Assembly (NCBI GenBank): GCA_029747015.1
Contig: JAKOGI010000427.1
Location: forward strand, 206,001 to 270,000
Reading direction: 5' to 3'
Length of the DNA: 64,000 bases
From: Carnegiea gigantea
Lineage: Eukaryota > Streptophyta > Magnoliopsida > Caryophyllales > Cactaceae
Shown here piece after piece: positions 1 through 11,010 of this stretch. The first letter of the stretch is position 1. Every line of letters starts with the position of its first letter. Below the pieces are notes generated by a model, which saw only the letters and a list, made by a program, of their open reading frames with translations, had not been told where the DNA came from and ran no database searches. Made by a program: the position numbers and the translations under genes.

Positions 1-2723
1 ACTTAAGAGTACTCTTTTATAAGAGTTCTCATGGCTCAATCAAACTGTTCAAACCATTGTATAAATGGAAATCAATTGGGGTTATCTGAGCCATGCAAGG
101 GATAAATGATAAATCTCCATATAACCTTCACACTAAAGGTGTGGTTACATGTCAAAATCATAAATATATTATTGATATTGCAAATGATGGAATTGTCATA
201 ATGTTCAATGTTAGACATATAGAGATAGTGACCAAAGTGAAGTTAGATAGGATAACATTGGATTCCTCTAAGCAAAAAGAGTGGGTTTAGTAATCAAATG
301 ACAAACAAGATAGCAACAACAAAATTTCAACAAGGTGACTCACTAACAAAAATAAATATGACAAGTTTGGTAGGTTGACTTGGTCCACCAGCGTGGTCCA
401 AGCATTAAGAACATGCTAGATTCATTATGATATGAATTTACAGGAATATGCATTTGCTCTAAGGAAGCAAGTTCAAGTGAAATAACAAGATTGAATAAAG
501 CTCAATCAAGATCATTTATAATGAATGGAATATAAAGGTAGGAAGAATGATGAAACGACAACATTCAACGTTCACCCACATAGTGTAAACGGAATTGCAT
601 TAGTCATTCAAAACAGGCCGTACAAGCTTATCACTGTGAATAAATGAGGTGCAGACTGTACATATTGTCATATCAACAACCATATAAGATCGAATAGGAA
701 TGTATTTCATAATAAGGAATAAGATTCAAAAATATGGTTAATAATGCTGGAAAGAAGGTATGAAAATTCTGAAAGATTCATAGAACTCTAAAAGTTCGAA
801 ATGAAAAGTGAAATTAAATCACAATGAAAAGAAGCAAATTTTTGAGGATAAGACAAGTCAAACAATATGAGAAATGTTGGGAAAAAAACACCGCAATGAA
901 AGGCAGACTCTAACTAGCAGGGTTGGAATGTCAATTAAGACCCTTTTAAACAAATGTCTGGATAAAAACGTACAATAGCACATCATTGAAGTTAATAAAC
1001 AAATCAAAAGGACCGGAGGAGGGATAAGTCAATGTTTGAAAGTAGTGAGGGTGTTGCTAATGTAAGATTTTAATTAAAAGGACTGACTATGGAATAGGGG
1101 GTTAAACAAAAAAACAATGAGGCAGGTAAAATAAAAATAATTATAAATGTCAATAATTCAAGAATGGAGGTCAGTAAGAATCAAATAGTTCCAAACAATA
1201 GTTACATAGGAGAAGGGCAATTGATATTAATTTAGTAGCTAGCAAATAGCAAAAACAGGCAACTTAGGAGATGATCAAATGCTTAAGAGTAGCATAAATA
1301 TTGCTATTTACAATGAACAAAACATACAATGTATTGATCCAAGATTAAATCATAAAATTGCCCATGCACATAAGGTTTTTTTAAAGGAACCCAAAGCATC
1401 GCAACATTCGACCCTTAGTTGGTATGATTTGTAGGGACAATGTCATTTTTTCATTTTTTTAAGGTTGGGTGAAAGTCAAACGTAGGGAAGGCTGTAAATA
1501 TGCAAAACAAGGCTTTTATAAAGGTGCCTTTCTTGGTTATGAAAGAATCCACATATAAGTTTGTATGATCACAAAAAGAAAGAGTTATGATGGTTCCTAG
1601 TTTAATCCACAAAGATCAAGAGAGCAAAATACAAGATAAAGGTTACAGAGTTGAATGAGTTGCAAGAGCACAAGTGAGGCGAGTGATGTATGATGTGAAA
1701 GCAAGCTAGTCTTACATTCAAAGAGTTATCAAAGAAGCTCATGCAATGCTCACAAGAGCACACGGTCAGCTCTCCGAAAAGGATTAAAGAAAGAGGTGAA
1801 AATATGATAAAAAGGAAAAAAATTATTCACTAGCTTGCTTAGTTTAAAATTCACTAAGGGAAAGAGTTTTGGGTAAATACCAACAGTTCAAGAATGCCGA
1901 CGAAAGGGAATAATAGGAGTTAAGGTTTATTGTAAGCAAAGATATTAATCAAAGCAAGAGAACAACACTTGAACTTGATGGTCATAATTCCATAGAAAGG
2001 TTAATATCACGAAATAATTTAGATGTTGCAAAGATCCTCAGTAGAGGATTGTGGACATCACTAGGCAATGTTGCCAAGGAATAGACTTATAGGACTTAGC
2101 CAGGAATTACGAGTGAAAATGTGATAGAATAAGGCATAGGTCCTTCTAACATCTAGTTGTGATTGGAAAAGAAACCTGGGGTTCTTGCTGAAGGAATATA
2201 TAGTATGGAGTCATTCATACTTTATAAAGGAAAGCTTTATGCAGATGACCATAGGTTATTATAAGTTCTTTTAGATAGATACAAAGATTTGCATAGCTGC
2301 AGTTGCATGGTTTTGACATACGTAAAGAAAGTCACCTAAATGGAACTTTCCATATCTTACTTGCTCTATAACCCTTTTATTGACACGTCTGGAGTTGAAA
2401 TGTGATGATACCTTCTTGAATAAGGGAATCTAGTTTTGTAGAATAACTAATTACAGCCCTATGGAGTCCATGTAATGCTTAACTAATGTCGTTGAGTACT
2501 TAATAAGAGGAGCCGCAGTACAATGAGATCAAATATCCAAGGTTCAAGAAGTAAAAAGGATTATAACTTCCACCATACCTCTTCATACCTCATTTAATAC
2601 CCCTAATCATGTCCATAAGTCATGTCCGCAACATAAATTATAACCCATGGAGTTCCTTAGGATATGGTATGCGGAAGTATAGAATATATGTGCATATATA
2701 ACACTTCCTCGAGTTTTCACGCT
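1..2723. other. AT-rich intergenic or decayed repeat DNA, no gene recognised
   Basis: I see no protein family, LTR end or RNA gene in this stretch. The longest frame on the plus strand is 65 codons at 93-290 and resembles nothing I know. A short reading near 650-720 has a Cys-X2-Cys-X4-His pattern without the final Cys, which could be a decayed gag zinc knuckle, but this is weak. If the nesting model is right, this DNA is the left half of whatever the Athila-like element at 2729-36013 inserted into, possibly the internal region of the gypsy element whose LTR lies at 37358. Confidence 0.4.
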
Positions 2724-2728
2724 GGATT
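2724..2728. repeat. Possible target-site duplication GGATT, left copy
   Basis: GGATT here and at 36014-36018 flank the outer ends of the Athila-like minus-strand element. The left LTR end is off by one base (an extra T before TGAAAC), so the match is suggestive, not proof. Confidence 0.35.
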
Positions 2729-3822
2729 TTGAAACTATAACAAGTGAACGGGTGTTATAGTATAGCTTTAATGTCGTTCCTACAGATACCAAATGTAATC
2801 TGTTGAATTTTGACCTATTATAAAACTCTAAGTAAACAAATTCCAAGGGATTGTTTCAACTATCGCTATTTAACTATTAGGAAATTCGATCAAATTAAAA
2901 ACATCTAGGGATTTATTTCGTCTAGTAAGCATATGGATTGTTGGACTTAATAATGCACTCTGCCTAGGTCTGGATGATTCAAAGGAGTGCAATTGAACTA
3001 AAAATTCAATCTTTTCTTTTGAAACAAACTGAATTTCCTAAACTAATCTAATTAACGTTCATTCAAATGCCATTATTTTTAGTCTTAGTTATAGATTTTT
3101 GATTGCTAGGATTTCCTCCCAACAAACAACTCTCTTTCAAGAATCGTTAAATTAAGTTCTAACTTGCAGTTCCAATAGTGAGCTTCTCCTTTCAGTACTT
3201 CGCTCAATTATATCGTATAAGCAAGTAAATCTGGCCAAAAATTTACTCATGATAGTTCATTCACAAGGTAGAATTCACTCATACCAATTTAGATAAAGCA
3301 CAAATAATGAAGATTAAAGATCCAACATCAATACTTTGGCTAACAAGTTCCTAGATTGACTAAAACTACTCACACATAATTGAAAATATCAACATCTGAA
3401 CAAGGGCTCAAGAAGAGGTTAGAAGGAAAGAAAGCTTAGCAACAATGCTAGTCTCCAATGGTTTCCCAATCTCCAAGCCTCCAAGTACCAATGTTCTACT
3501 TCAATTCCCTCTCTTGCTCCAAAGAAAACTTAAAAATCCTAAAATTAATGATAGAAATGAGATAAAAATGAGTGATAGATGTCCTGGCTCTATTTCTTTT
3601 GTAGCTGAGAAACCTTTTTTAAGCATAAACGCGAGCATCCTTAGCCACTCAATTGGGGTCAAAGTGAGGCAAAGAGGTCCAAAAACCTGCAAAACACAGA
3701 AAAAACCATACCTAAGCGTAAACCGGGAATAGGAGTGTGGATTATAACATGAAGTTCATAATTCTCCATAAAAAAATATAGCAAAATGACACCAAAATAA
3801 ATTGAACTATAAGCATTTATGA
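2729..3822 (-). repeat. 3' LTR of the Athila-like minus-strand element
   Basis: This block aligns in order with the 5' LTR at 34860-36013: shared stretches include the tract around 2755-2880 (compare 34885-35020), the tract around 3110-3540 (compare 35185-35600) and the inner end around 3730-3770 (compare 35930-35965). The outer end is at about 2730 (TGAAAC). The inner end is near 3822, where TAAGCATTTATG matches the reversed LTR start of the related copies. No primer site lies beside the outer end, as expected for a 3' LTR. Ends are good to about 10 bases. Confidence 0.6.
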
Positions 3823-4064
3823 AACTCCCTCATGTTTAAACTATTGCTTGCCCCCACGTAACTATGAAAACCAAAACTATAATGTAGAACCTCCTCAGGT
3901 AAATAATAGTAGTAGCATCAGCAGCCTAACCGACCTAAGAAGCTAGCCCAAAAGGGACTGAAAATATTGCAAAACAGATAAGAGAATGAAGTTTTCAAAA
4001 TAAGAGCAAGTATAATCACATTCAAACATTGAATTGATCACCCAAATCAACTTAAACAATCATA
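3823..4064 (-). other. Athila-like 3' noncoding region with putative polypurine tract, distal part
   Basis: Read on the minus strand this leads into the 3' LTR. The purine-rich AAACATGAGGGAGTTT, reverse of about 3825-3840, is the likely polypurine tract that primes plus-strand DNA. The region continues across the copia insertion at 14670. No coding sequence. Confidence 0.5.
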
Positions 4065-4069
4065 TTGGC
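4065..4069. repeat. Target-site duplication TTGGC, left copy
   Basis: Perfect 5-bp direct repeat with 14665-14669, exactly flanking the TG...CA ends of the copia element. It proves that the element integrated as a unit. Confidence 0.95.
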
Positions 4070-5541
4070 TGTTGATTATATTTAGTTTTGATGATAACAA
4101 ATCCAAGAGTAACATATTTGTCTAAGTAATGTTGTTCCAAACAAGCTCTCTAAACAGGACCTAATACACCGTTGTTCCTACACCGCTGTTTATGATATTT
4201 TATTAACTTGGTGGCTAAATGTTGAGAACAAGTCTTAGGAATAGGTTCCGAGCTTCAGTGACACAAGATCAGCAAACAACACATATGGTTTAAGTCTTGA
4301 GGAACATTCAGCTATACAAGATCACCCAAGGAATCAAGGTGACCAGGGTGTTTTGGAGCAGAATATTCACTCTTGACAAGACAACTAATTCTTACAAGGA
4401 GTCTTGGTTAATTTAGTTTTTATCTTTTAAACTTTTGTTAATATGCCAATCTTGAAAGTATCATTTTTAGCACTTCTTGAAAACGGTTTTCGAAAAGTTG
4501 CTTTGGGACACCATTTCCAAACAACCCCGCAAACAGGGTACCTAGGGTGTTCTCAAAAACTACAGCAGCTACATCAGTCTTATCTGGAAATTTGCTTCGG
4601 TTGGCTGCCAGATCTAAAAAGATTTGTTTTGAATTTGAAAAAAAAAAATTGCAAAACCGTTTTTGCTAAAGATTTCTCTTGAAAGATTCTTATCCCTTAT
4701 TTTTAGGTCTTGATTGAATTTGGGATAAATCAAGATTTTATCCTTTTCAAGCTAGATTACTCGGCCAAGATATTTTAAGAAAATCTTCTCTCCTCTCTTA
4801 GCCGTTGGAAATCTTTGGTGAATCTTCTAAGCGACTAAAAATAGAGGATTTTCCCTATCTTTTGAAAAGAATAGCCGTTGGGTTGTGCGTTTAAATATTG
4901 AAATTCTCTCTCCCATTTGACAATCCGGTTTTTACAAAGAAGTAAGAGATTTTTAGAGCTGAATTTCAAAGAGAAAAACCGTGAGAAGATTGTGCTTAAC
5001 TGAGCTTTCAATTTCTTGGCATAATAGGACTTCATTGTACCTTACATCTGCTTAAGTCAGAAGCACCCCAGTAAGGTGTTTTGTACCCCTGTTCTCAGAA
5101 CAGAAAGTGAGTGAGTGTGTCCTCAGTCGTGTGGACTTTGGACGTGTCCTATCTGGTGAGATTGGACGTGGTGTAACCTGTCTTAGGGAAGAAGGTTACG
5201 TGGGTTACAAGTTGTAACAAGGAGTGTTGCTTTTGTAACGTTTTCAGCCCGTTAGTGAAGTGGTTAAATCCTACACGAGGTAGGTCGTGGTTTTTCACAC
5301 CTCAGTTGGGCTAGAGGTGTTTTCCACGTAAAAATTGTGTGTGCTTTATTTCCGCATTTATTACTTTGAATTTCGCTACTGAATCAATTGAGAACAACCG
5401 CTACAAACAAGGCGTAAGGTTGTTTGTGATTTACAAACAATCTCTGCAATCAAGTGCTACGGTTGTTTGTCAGTTATTAGGCGAAAATCGACCACCACAA
5501 TTCACCCCCCTCTTGTGGTTGTGTACTCTTGGAATTCAACA
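4070..5541 (+). repeat. 5' LTR of the copia element
   Basis: 1472 bp, TG...CA. It matches the 3' LTR at 13192-14664. All differences I count fall in 4070-4540 (13 substitutions) and 5328 to the end (3 substitutions, 1 indel); 4541-5327 is identical. It should hold the promoter and transcript start of the element. I did not find a decisive TATA box. Confidence 0.95.
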
Positions 5542-5543
5542 AG

Positions 5544-5555
5544 TGGTATCAGAGC
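5544..5555 (+). other. Primer binding site, initiator tRNA-Met
   Basis: TGGTATCAGAGC begins two bases after the 5' LTR. It is the complement of the 3' end of plant initiator tRNA-Met and the standard minus-strand DNA primer site of copia elements. Confidence 0.95.
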
Positions 5556-5596
5556 GGGTTCTCTCAAAAGGGCTAACACCTTGAGAGATTCTGAAG

Positions 5597-7328
5597 ATGA
5601 GTACACCACAAGGAATCCTTGAAGGGCAATCCATTACTCGTCCACCCTATTTCAACGGCCAACATTATAGTTGGTGGAAGAATAGGATGGAGAACTATAT
5701 TCAGGCAGAAGATTATGAATTATGGATGCTTATCAAGAACGGGCCCCTTGTTCCCACCAAGGTGCTTGAAGATGGTAAGAAGGTTCCCAAGGAACCCATA
5801 GAGTTTGATGGTGAAGACTATAAGAAAATGGAAAAGAATGCCAAGGCCAAGAAGCTATTATATTTTGGCCTAGGTCCAGATGAATATACACGTATCTCGG
5901 AGTGTGAGTCAGCTCAGGAAATCTGGAATGCCCTCCAAGTAGCTCATGAATGAACAAGTCAAGTCAAACAATCACGTATTGAGCTACTTATGAGGCAATA
6001 TGAGTTGTTTGATATGGGTGATCGTGAGAACGTGATGGATATGTACACACGCTTCACCCACATAACAAACGAGCTAAAATCCCTGGGAAAATCCTTCACC
6101 ACAGAAGAGCTGGTGAGGAAGATTCTAAGGATTTTGCCTCGGTCTTGGGAAGCGAAGGTGACAGCCATCCAAGAAGCTAAAGACATGAACAAGATCACCC
6201 TCGACGAGTTGATTAGTAATCTTCAAACCTATGAACTCAGAAAGAACTCACAACAAAAAGAGGAGCAGAAGAAGGATCGTGGGCTTGCCTTGAAAGCACA
6301 AGAGGATGATGACTCTGACCTTGAGGATGAAGAGATGGCCTTAATGACAAGAAAGTTCAAGAAATTCTTCAAAAAGGTCAAAGAAAACAGCAAAAGAAAA
6401 GACTTCAGTAAGTCCAGAAACACCCCCCGAGAACAGTTCACAGGGTGTTTCAAGTGTGGCAAACCAGATCACATTGTGAAGAACTGTCCACTACTTTGAG
6501 AAGAGCAAGAGCAAGAACACCCCAGGAAACAAGGTAGAAAACAAGCTGCAAGCAGTTCTGGGAGACGATTCTCGAAGGTTATGCTTGCTGCCTGGGGAGA
6601 TTCCTCTGAGGATGAAGGTGAGTCTGAAACTGATGAAAGTGCTGTAGCTCTCATGGCACAAAGTGACGCGGATTCAGATGATGAATCAACAAAGTCTTAC
6701 TGATCTCAAGAACAAGGTACGTGGTCTCAATAAAGCAACTCTCGAAGAACTTTTGTATACCTTGATGGATACTTGTGCTGAATTGAAACGAGATGTCCGA
6801 GACCTAGAACTAGAAAATGAGATCCTTAAAAATGAAAAACTGGGCTTACATGAAAATATTAATACGCTCAAAGAAAACCTCTTTATAAAAGAAGGAGATT
6901 ATTCTCGAATGGAGGAAAAACTCTTTGAGGTGGAAGGAATGGTTGAGTCCTTGCTCAGGGAGAACAAGGGTTTGCATGCTAATATAGAAAAACTGGAAAC
7001 CGAGCTTATCACAACCAAGCGCTGGAACAAGTCCTCACAAGCCCTTGATTGGTTAAACACTCACCACAGTCGAAACAAAAAGGGACTTGGATATAAGCCT
7101 AAACGAACAGTTTACCCAATTCATAGAAAGTATGTGGGATTACCTGAAAACATTGTTGGCTTTCATTGTGGTAAAACTGGTCACTATCGATATTCATGTC
7201 CTCTGAGAAGGTATGCCATTGAAAAAAATGAAAGGTATGTGAAACAAATCTGGATTAGAAAAGATGAGCTTTACTTGTCTAAAAGAATGGGACCCAAGTG
7301 GATCTGGGTTCCCAAAACTAACCTGTGA
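5597..7328 (+). pseudogene. gag: Copia gag (nucleocapsid), broken by two stops and a frameshift
   Basis: Gag builds the virus-like particle and packages element RNA. The start ATG at 5597 opens MSTPQGILEGQ and leads into the typical copia gag N-terminus (YFNGQHYSWWKNRMENYI, then an UBN2-like helical part). An in-frame TGA at 5951-5953 interrupts it; the frame resumes and carries a complete CCHC zinc knuckle (CFKCGKPDHIVKNC) just before a second in-frame TGA at 6497-6499. An acidic Ser/Glu/Asp stretch follows, then a frameshift in about 6663-6703 moves the reading to another frame. The last part (to 7328) is a long predicted coiled coil (about 6720-7020) and a second knuckle, GFHCGKTGHYRYSC, whose first Cys is Gly. 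It ends with TGA at 7326-7328, in frame with pol. The length, about 575 codons, suits SIRE-type gag. Confidence 0.9.
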
Positions 7329-7334
7329 TTTGTT

Positions 7335-10300
7335 TTGCAGGCTGAAGTGAGAGAGAACAACCCCACAAACAACCCAGCAAACAGGGTAAGAAACACCCTG
7401 TCAAATAGATCAGAAAACAACCTTGAAAACAGGCAGCTGTGGTATGTTGATAGTGGGTGTTCGCGACATATGACTGGAGAAAAATCAAACTTTCTCTCAC
7501 TTACAGCTTCAACCGGTGGGAGCGTGGCTTTTGGCAACGGCAAGTCTGGGACAATTGTCGGTGTAGGTAGCATTGGTAAAACTCTCTCCCACTCAATTGA
7601 TAATGTGCACTTAGTTGATGGTTTAAAGCATAATTTACTAAGTGTGTCCCAACTGTGTGACAAGAACAACCTAGTGGTGTTCTCACGAACACATTGCTTG
7701 GTTGTCAATGTCAACACAGGAGATGTCGTATTAAGGGGGAAGCGACACAAAAATGTTTACAAAGTATGTATTTCCACTCTTCCCCAAAACAACCTGACTT
7801 GTTTGAGTGCTGTGAATGATGACATAATGCTCTGGCACAAGAGACTAGGTCATGCAAGCCTTACTCTTTTAAATAAACTTGTTTCAAAAGACCTGGTTAT
7901 TGGACTACCTTCCATCAAATTTAATGATGACAAGGTATGTGAAGCTTGTGCAAAAGGCAAACAAGTCAGATCTTCTTTTAAATCGAAAAAATGCGTAAGC
8001 ACTACCCGACCTCTAGAATTATTACACATTGATTTGTGTGGTCCCATGAGGATAACTAGTAGAGGTGGGAAAAAGTATGTGCTTGTTGTAGTGGATGATT
8101 ACTCTCGATTTACTTGGACCTTGTTTTTGGCATCTAAAGATGAAACCTTTGAGAATTTTATTGCCTTTCTCAAAAAGGTTGAAAAGAGAGTAGGACACTC
8201 CTTAATTAGCTTGAGATCTGATCATGGAACTGAGTTTGAAAATGCAAGTTTTATCAACTATTGTAATGAACATGGTGTTGATCATAACTTCTCAACTCCA
8301 AGAACACCCCAACAAAATGGGGTGGTTGAGCGCAAAAATCGCACCCTGGAAGACATGACCAGAACAATGCTTATTGCTACTGGTCTTCCTAGGTATTTCT
8401 GGGTAGAAGCATTGAACACCTCATGTTACATTATAAATAGATGCATGATCAGACCCATTTTGAAGAAAACTCCTTATGAACTTTTCAAAGGCAGAAAACC
8501 CAATATTACGCACCTAAGAACATTTGGTTATAGGTGTTTTGTGCATAATAATGGGAAGGATGCCTTAGGAAAGTTTGACCCTAGGAGTGATGAGGCAATA
8601 TTTCTTGGCTATTCTTCTCACAGCAAGGCATACAAAGTCTTTAACAAAAGGACCTTGTGTGTTGAGGAAAGTGTGCATGTGCTTTTTAATGAATCTAACT
8701 TGTTGAGTGAGAATGATGCACAGGAAGATGAACTTGAATTAGGTCTTGTTCGAAAAGAAGTGTTGCTCCAAGATAAACGAGGTAAGAACACCATGGAGAA
8801 AACAACTCCTGAAGGTGTTCCTCAGAACAGCAGGCAAGGTGAACACCAAACAGGGGGAAACACCGTTGAACCCTGTTCGGGACCATGTTCTTCAGGAACA
8901 GGCTTACAAACAGGTGCAGAAACAGGCTTAGGAGATGATCGTAAGCTTGATATTACGACTAGAGTAGAGCATGGGTCTAAGCTTAAGAATTTCTGTGCTT
9001 TCTATGCTTTTCTCTCTAATATTGAGCCAAAGAGTGTGAATGAAGCTCTTGTAGATTCAGATTGGGTCACGGAAATGCAAGAAGAGCTCCATCAATTTGA
9101 AAGAAACAAAGTATGGCACCTTGTACCTAAACCTGCAGAGAGAACAATCATTAGAACCAAGTGGGTGTTCCGAAACAAACTGGATGAGTCAGGAACAGTC
9201 ACTAGGAATAAGGTACGGCTGGTTGTTCAAGGGTATAATCAAGAAGAAGGGATCGATCATGAAGAAACCTTTGCACCAGTTGCTAGAATTAAGGCTATTC
9301 GAATCTTAATAGCCTTTGCAGCTCATATGGAAATCAAGCTATATCAAATGGACGTGAAAAGTGCATTCCTCAACGGATACCTTAAAGAAGAGGTGTATGT
9401 CAAACAACCCCCTGGTTTTGAAAACAGTGAATTTCCTAACCATGTTTTCAAACTTGATAAAGCTCTTTATGGCCTAACACAAGCTCCTAGAGCTTGGTAT
9501 GAACGGTTGTCAAGTTTTTTAATTGAAAATGATTTTAGAAGAGGCAAGGTAGATAATACCTTGTTTCTAAAATCTAAGGGGGAACATTTATTGATTGTCC
9601 AAATATATGTTGATGACATTATATTTGGTGCAACTCATCATGATTTATGCAATGAATTTTCAAATATGATGAGGAGTGAGTTTGAGATGAGCATGATGGG
9701 TGAGCTTAACTTTTTCTTAGGCTTACAAATCAAGCAAACTCCAAACGGCACCATGATCCATCAACAAAAGTATATCAAGGAGCTACTTAAGCGTTTTGGG
9801 ATGGAGTTGGCCAAACCCGTAGACACTCCTATTTCTCCTTCAACCAGGTTGGTTATGGATGATGGGAGTCCCTCAGTTGAGGAGAAACTCTATAGGGGCA
9901 TGATTGGGTCACTCCTATACCTAACCGCTAGTAGACCAGATATTGTTTTTAGTGTTGGTTTATGTGCCCGTTTTCAGTCTAATCCTAAGGAAACTCATCT
10001 TAAGGCTGTGAAACGGATACTAAGATATTTGAAACATACACCCAATTTAGCCTTATGGTATCCTAGATGTTGCAATTTTGATCTTGTTGGATATGCTGAT
10101 GCTGACTATGCTGGATTCCTAGTTGATAGAAAGAGTACCTCAGGTATGGCTCACTTTCTTGGACCTTGTTTGGTATCTTGGGCTACCAAGAAGCAACATT
10201 CTGTTGCCATGTCCACAGCAGAAGCTGAATATGTTGCAGCAGCTTCATGTTGTGCTCAACTGTTGTGGATAAGGCAACAGCTTAAGGACTTTTGTGTTGA

Positions 10301-10550
10301 CACTGGATGCATTCCTATTTTTTGTGATAACACAAGTGCAATTAACATTGCCAAAAATCCATGTCAACATAAAAGAACAAAGCATATTGACATTCGACAT
10401 CATTTCTTGAGAGATAATGTTGAAAAGGGTTTAATCTCTATGAATTTTTGCACAACGGAAAATCAAATTGCTGATATATTCACTAAGGCACTAGCTAGAG
10501 ATCAATTTGAGAGAAATAAACTGGAACTAGGGTTGGTGAGAACACCCTGA
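7335..10550 (+). CDS. pol: Copia pol polyprotein: protease, integrase, reverse transcriptase, RNase H
   Basis: 1071 codons without a stop. Domains in order: aspartic protease with [13 protein letters not shown] (about residue 35); integrase zinc finger, His-X4-His in LWHKRLGH and Cys-X2-Cys in VCEACAKGK; integrase core with the D,D-35-E residues in [18 protein letters not shown] and [11 protein letters not shown]; reverse transcriptase with [12 protein letters not shown] and the catalytic YVDD in IYVDDIIFG; RNase H with [16 protein letters not shown] and FCDNTSAI. Integrase before reverse transcriptase defines Ty1/copia. One residue is odd: the usual LYGLKQAPRAWY reads LYGLTQ. The frame is the same as that of the gag end, with one TGA between them. 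The first codons given here are a frame limit, not a proven start; pol is normally made as a gag fusion. Confidence 0.95.
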   Translation: MQAEVRENNPTNNPANRVRNTLSNRSENNLENRQLWYVDSGCSRHMTGEKSNFLSLTASTGGSVAFGNGKSGTIVGVGSIGKTLSHSIDNVHLVDGLKHNLLSVSQLCDKNNLVVFSRTHCLVVNVNTGDVVLRGKRHKNVYKVCISTLPQNNLTCLSAVNDDIMLWHKRLGHASLTLLNKLVSKDLVIGLPSIKFNDDKVCEACAKGKQVRSSFKSKKCVSTTRPLELLHIDLCGPMRITSRGGKKYVLVVVDDYSRFTWTLFLASKDETFENFIAFLKKVEKRVGHSLISLRSDHGTEFENASFINYCNEHGVDHNFSTPRTPQQNGVVERKNRTLEDMTRTMLIATGLPRYFWVEALNTSCYIINRCMIRPILKKTPYELFKGRKPNITHLRTFGYRCFVHNNGKDALGKFDPRSDEAIFLGYSSHSKAYKVFNKRTLCVEESVHVLFNESNLLSENDAQEDELELGLVRKEVLLQDKRGKNTMEKTTPEGVPQNSRQGEHQTGGNTVEPCSGPCSSGTGLQTGAETGLGDDRKLDITTRVEHGSKLKNFCAFYAFLSNIEPKSVNEALVDSDWVTEMQEELHQFERNKVWHLVPKPAERTIIRTKWVFRNKLDESGTVTRNKVRLVVQGYNQEEGIDHEETFAPVARIKAIRILIAFAAHMEIKLYQMDVKSAFLNGYLKEEVYVKQPPGFENSEFPNHVFKLDKALYGLTQAPRAWYERLSSFLIENDFRRGKVDNTLFLKSKGEHLLIVQIYVDDIIFGATHHDLCNEFSNMMRSEFEMSMMGELNFFLGLQIKQTPNGTMIHQQKYIKELLKRFGMELAKPVDTPISPSTRLVMDDGSPSVEEKLYRGMIGSLLYLTASRPDIVFSVGLCARFQSNPKETHLKAVKRILRYLKHTPNLALWYPRCCNFDLVGYADADYAGFLVDRKSTSGMAHFLGPCLVSWATKKQHSVAMSTAEAEYVAAASCCAQLLWIRQQLKDFCVDTGCIPIFCDNTSAINIAKNPCQHKRTKHIDIRHHFLRDNVEKGLISMNFCTTENQIADIFTKALARDQFERNKLELGLVRTP

Positions 10551-11010
10551 GATACCTGTTTCCAGAACATGAACTGGGTTTGGTAAGATCAACCTTTACA
10601 CCCTGTTCTCTCCCCCTGTTTGCAAATCTTATTAACAACGGATGTGATTGCATACACTCGAATTACATGCATTTTGTCTCTACTTATCCACTTAGTGCAG
10701 CATAAGGGGATGTACTGGAGCCGCCTTAATACCATTAAGTCGAATCAAGATCAGACGGCAAAGAACAGGCATAACGAAGAGAACAGGTACGCCCCTTGGT
10801 TGCTCGATGTGTTTTCTTTCCTTCCCAAGGCATAAGCTTTTAATGCTCACACCCGTTGCAAACCGAGAAATCTTCTAAAGATTTTGGGTGCTCTCTCTCT
10901 CTCTCTCTCTTTATATGCCTTGTTCTCAGTTCTGCCGTTCATCTCGCACACAAGCAAAACCTGAAAACCCTACAAAAACCTTAAACCCTAATCTCTCTCT
11001 TCTAGCAACA
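10551..11010 (+). promoter_or_regulatory. Spacer between pol and third ORF with promoter-like signals
   Basis: After the pol stop there is a short noncoding stretch, a (CT)10 tract at about 10891-10911, a TATA-like TTTATATG at about 10910, then a leader containing the telo-box AAACCCTAA (10983-10991) and a good start context, AACAATGGC, at 11011. In plant genes such pyrimidine patches, TATA boxes and telo-boxes mark core promoters and 5' leaders. The reading is inference; a spliced or recoded route to the third ORF is the alternative. Confidence 0.45.
10891..10911. repeat. (CT)10 microsatellite
   Basis: Perfect CT dinucleotide run in the spacer upstream of the third ORF. It may act as a pyrimidine patch and is prone to length change. 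Confidence 0.9.

Noticed and set aside
7271..7750. Minus-strand ORFs opposite gag, pol and the third ORF of the copia element
   Set aside because: They are antisense shadows of the conserved sense frames.
10551..10584. Stop-codon readthrough from pol into the third ORF
   Set aside because: The pol frame closes again at about 10584 and the third ORF starts in a different frame at 11011.
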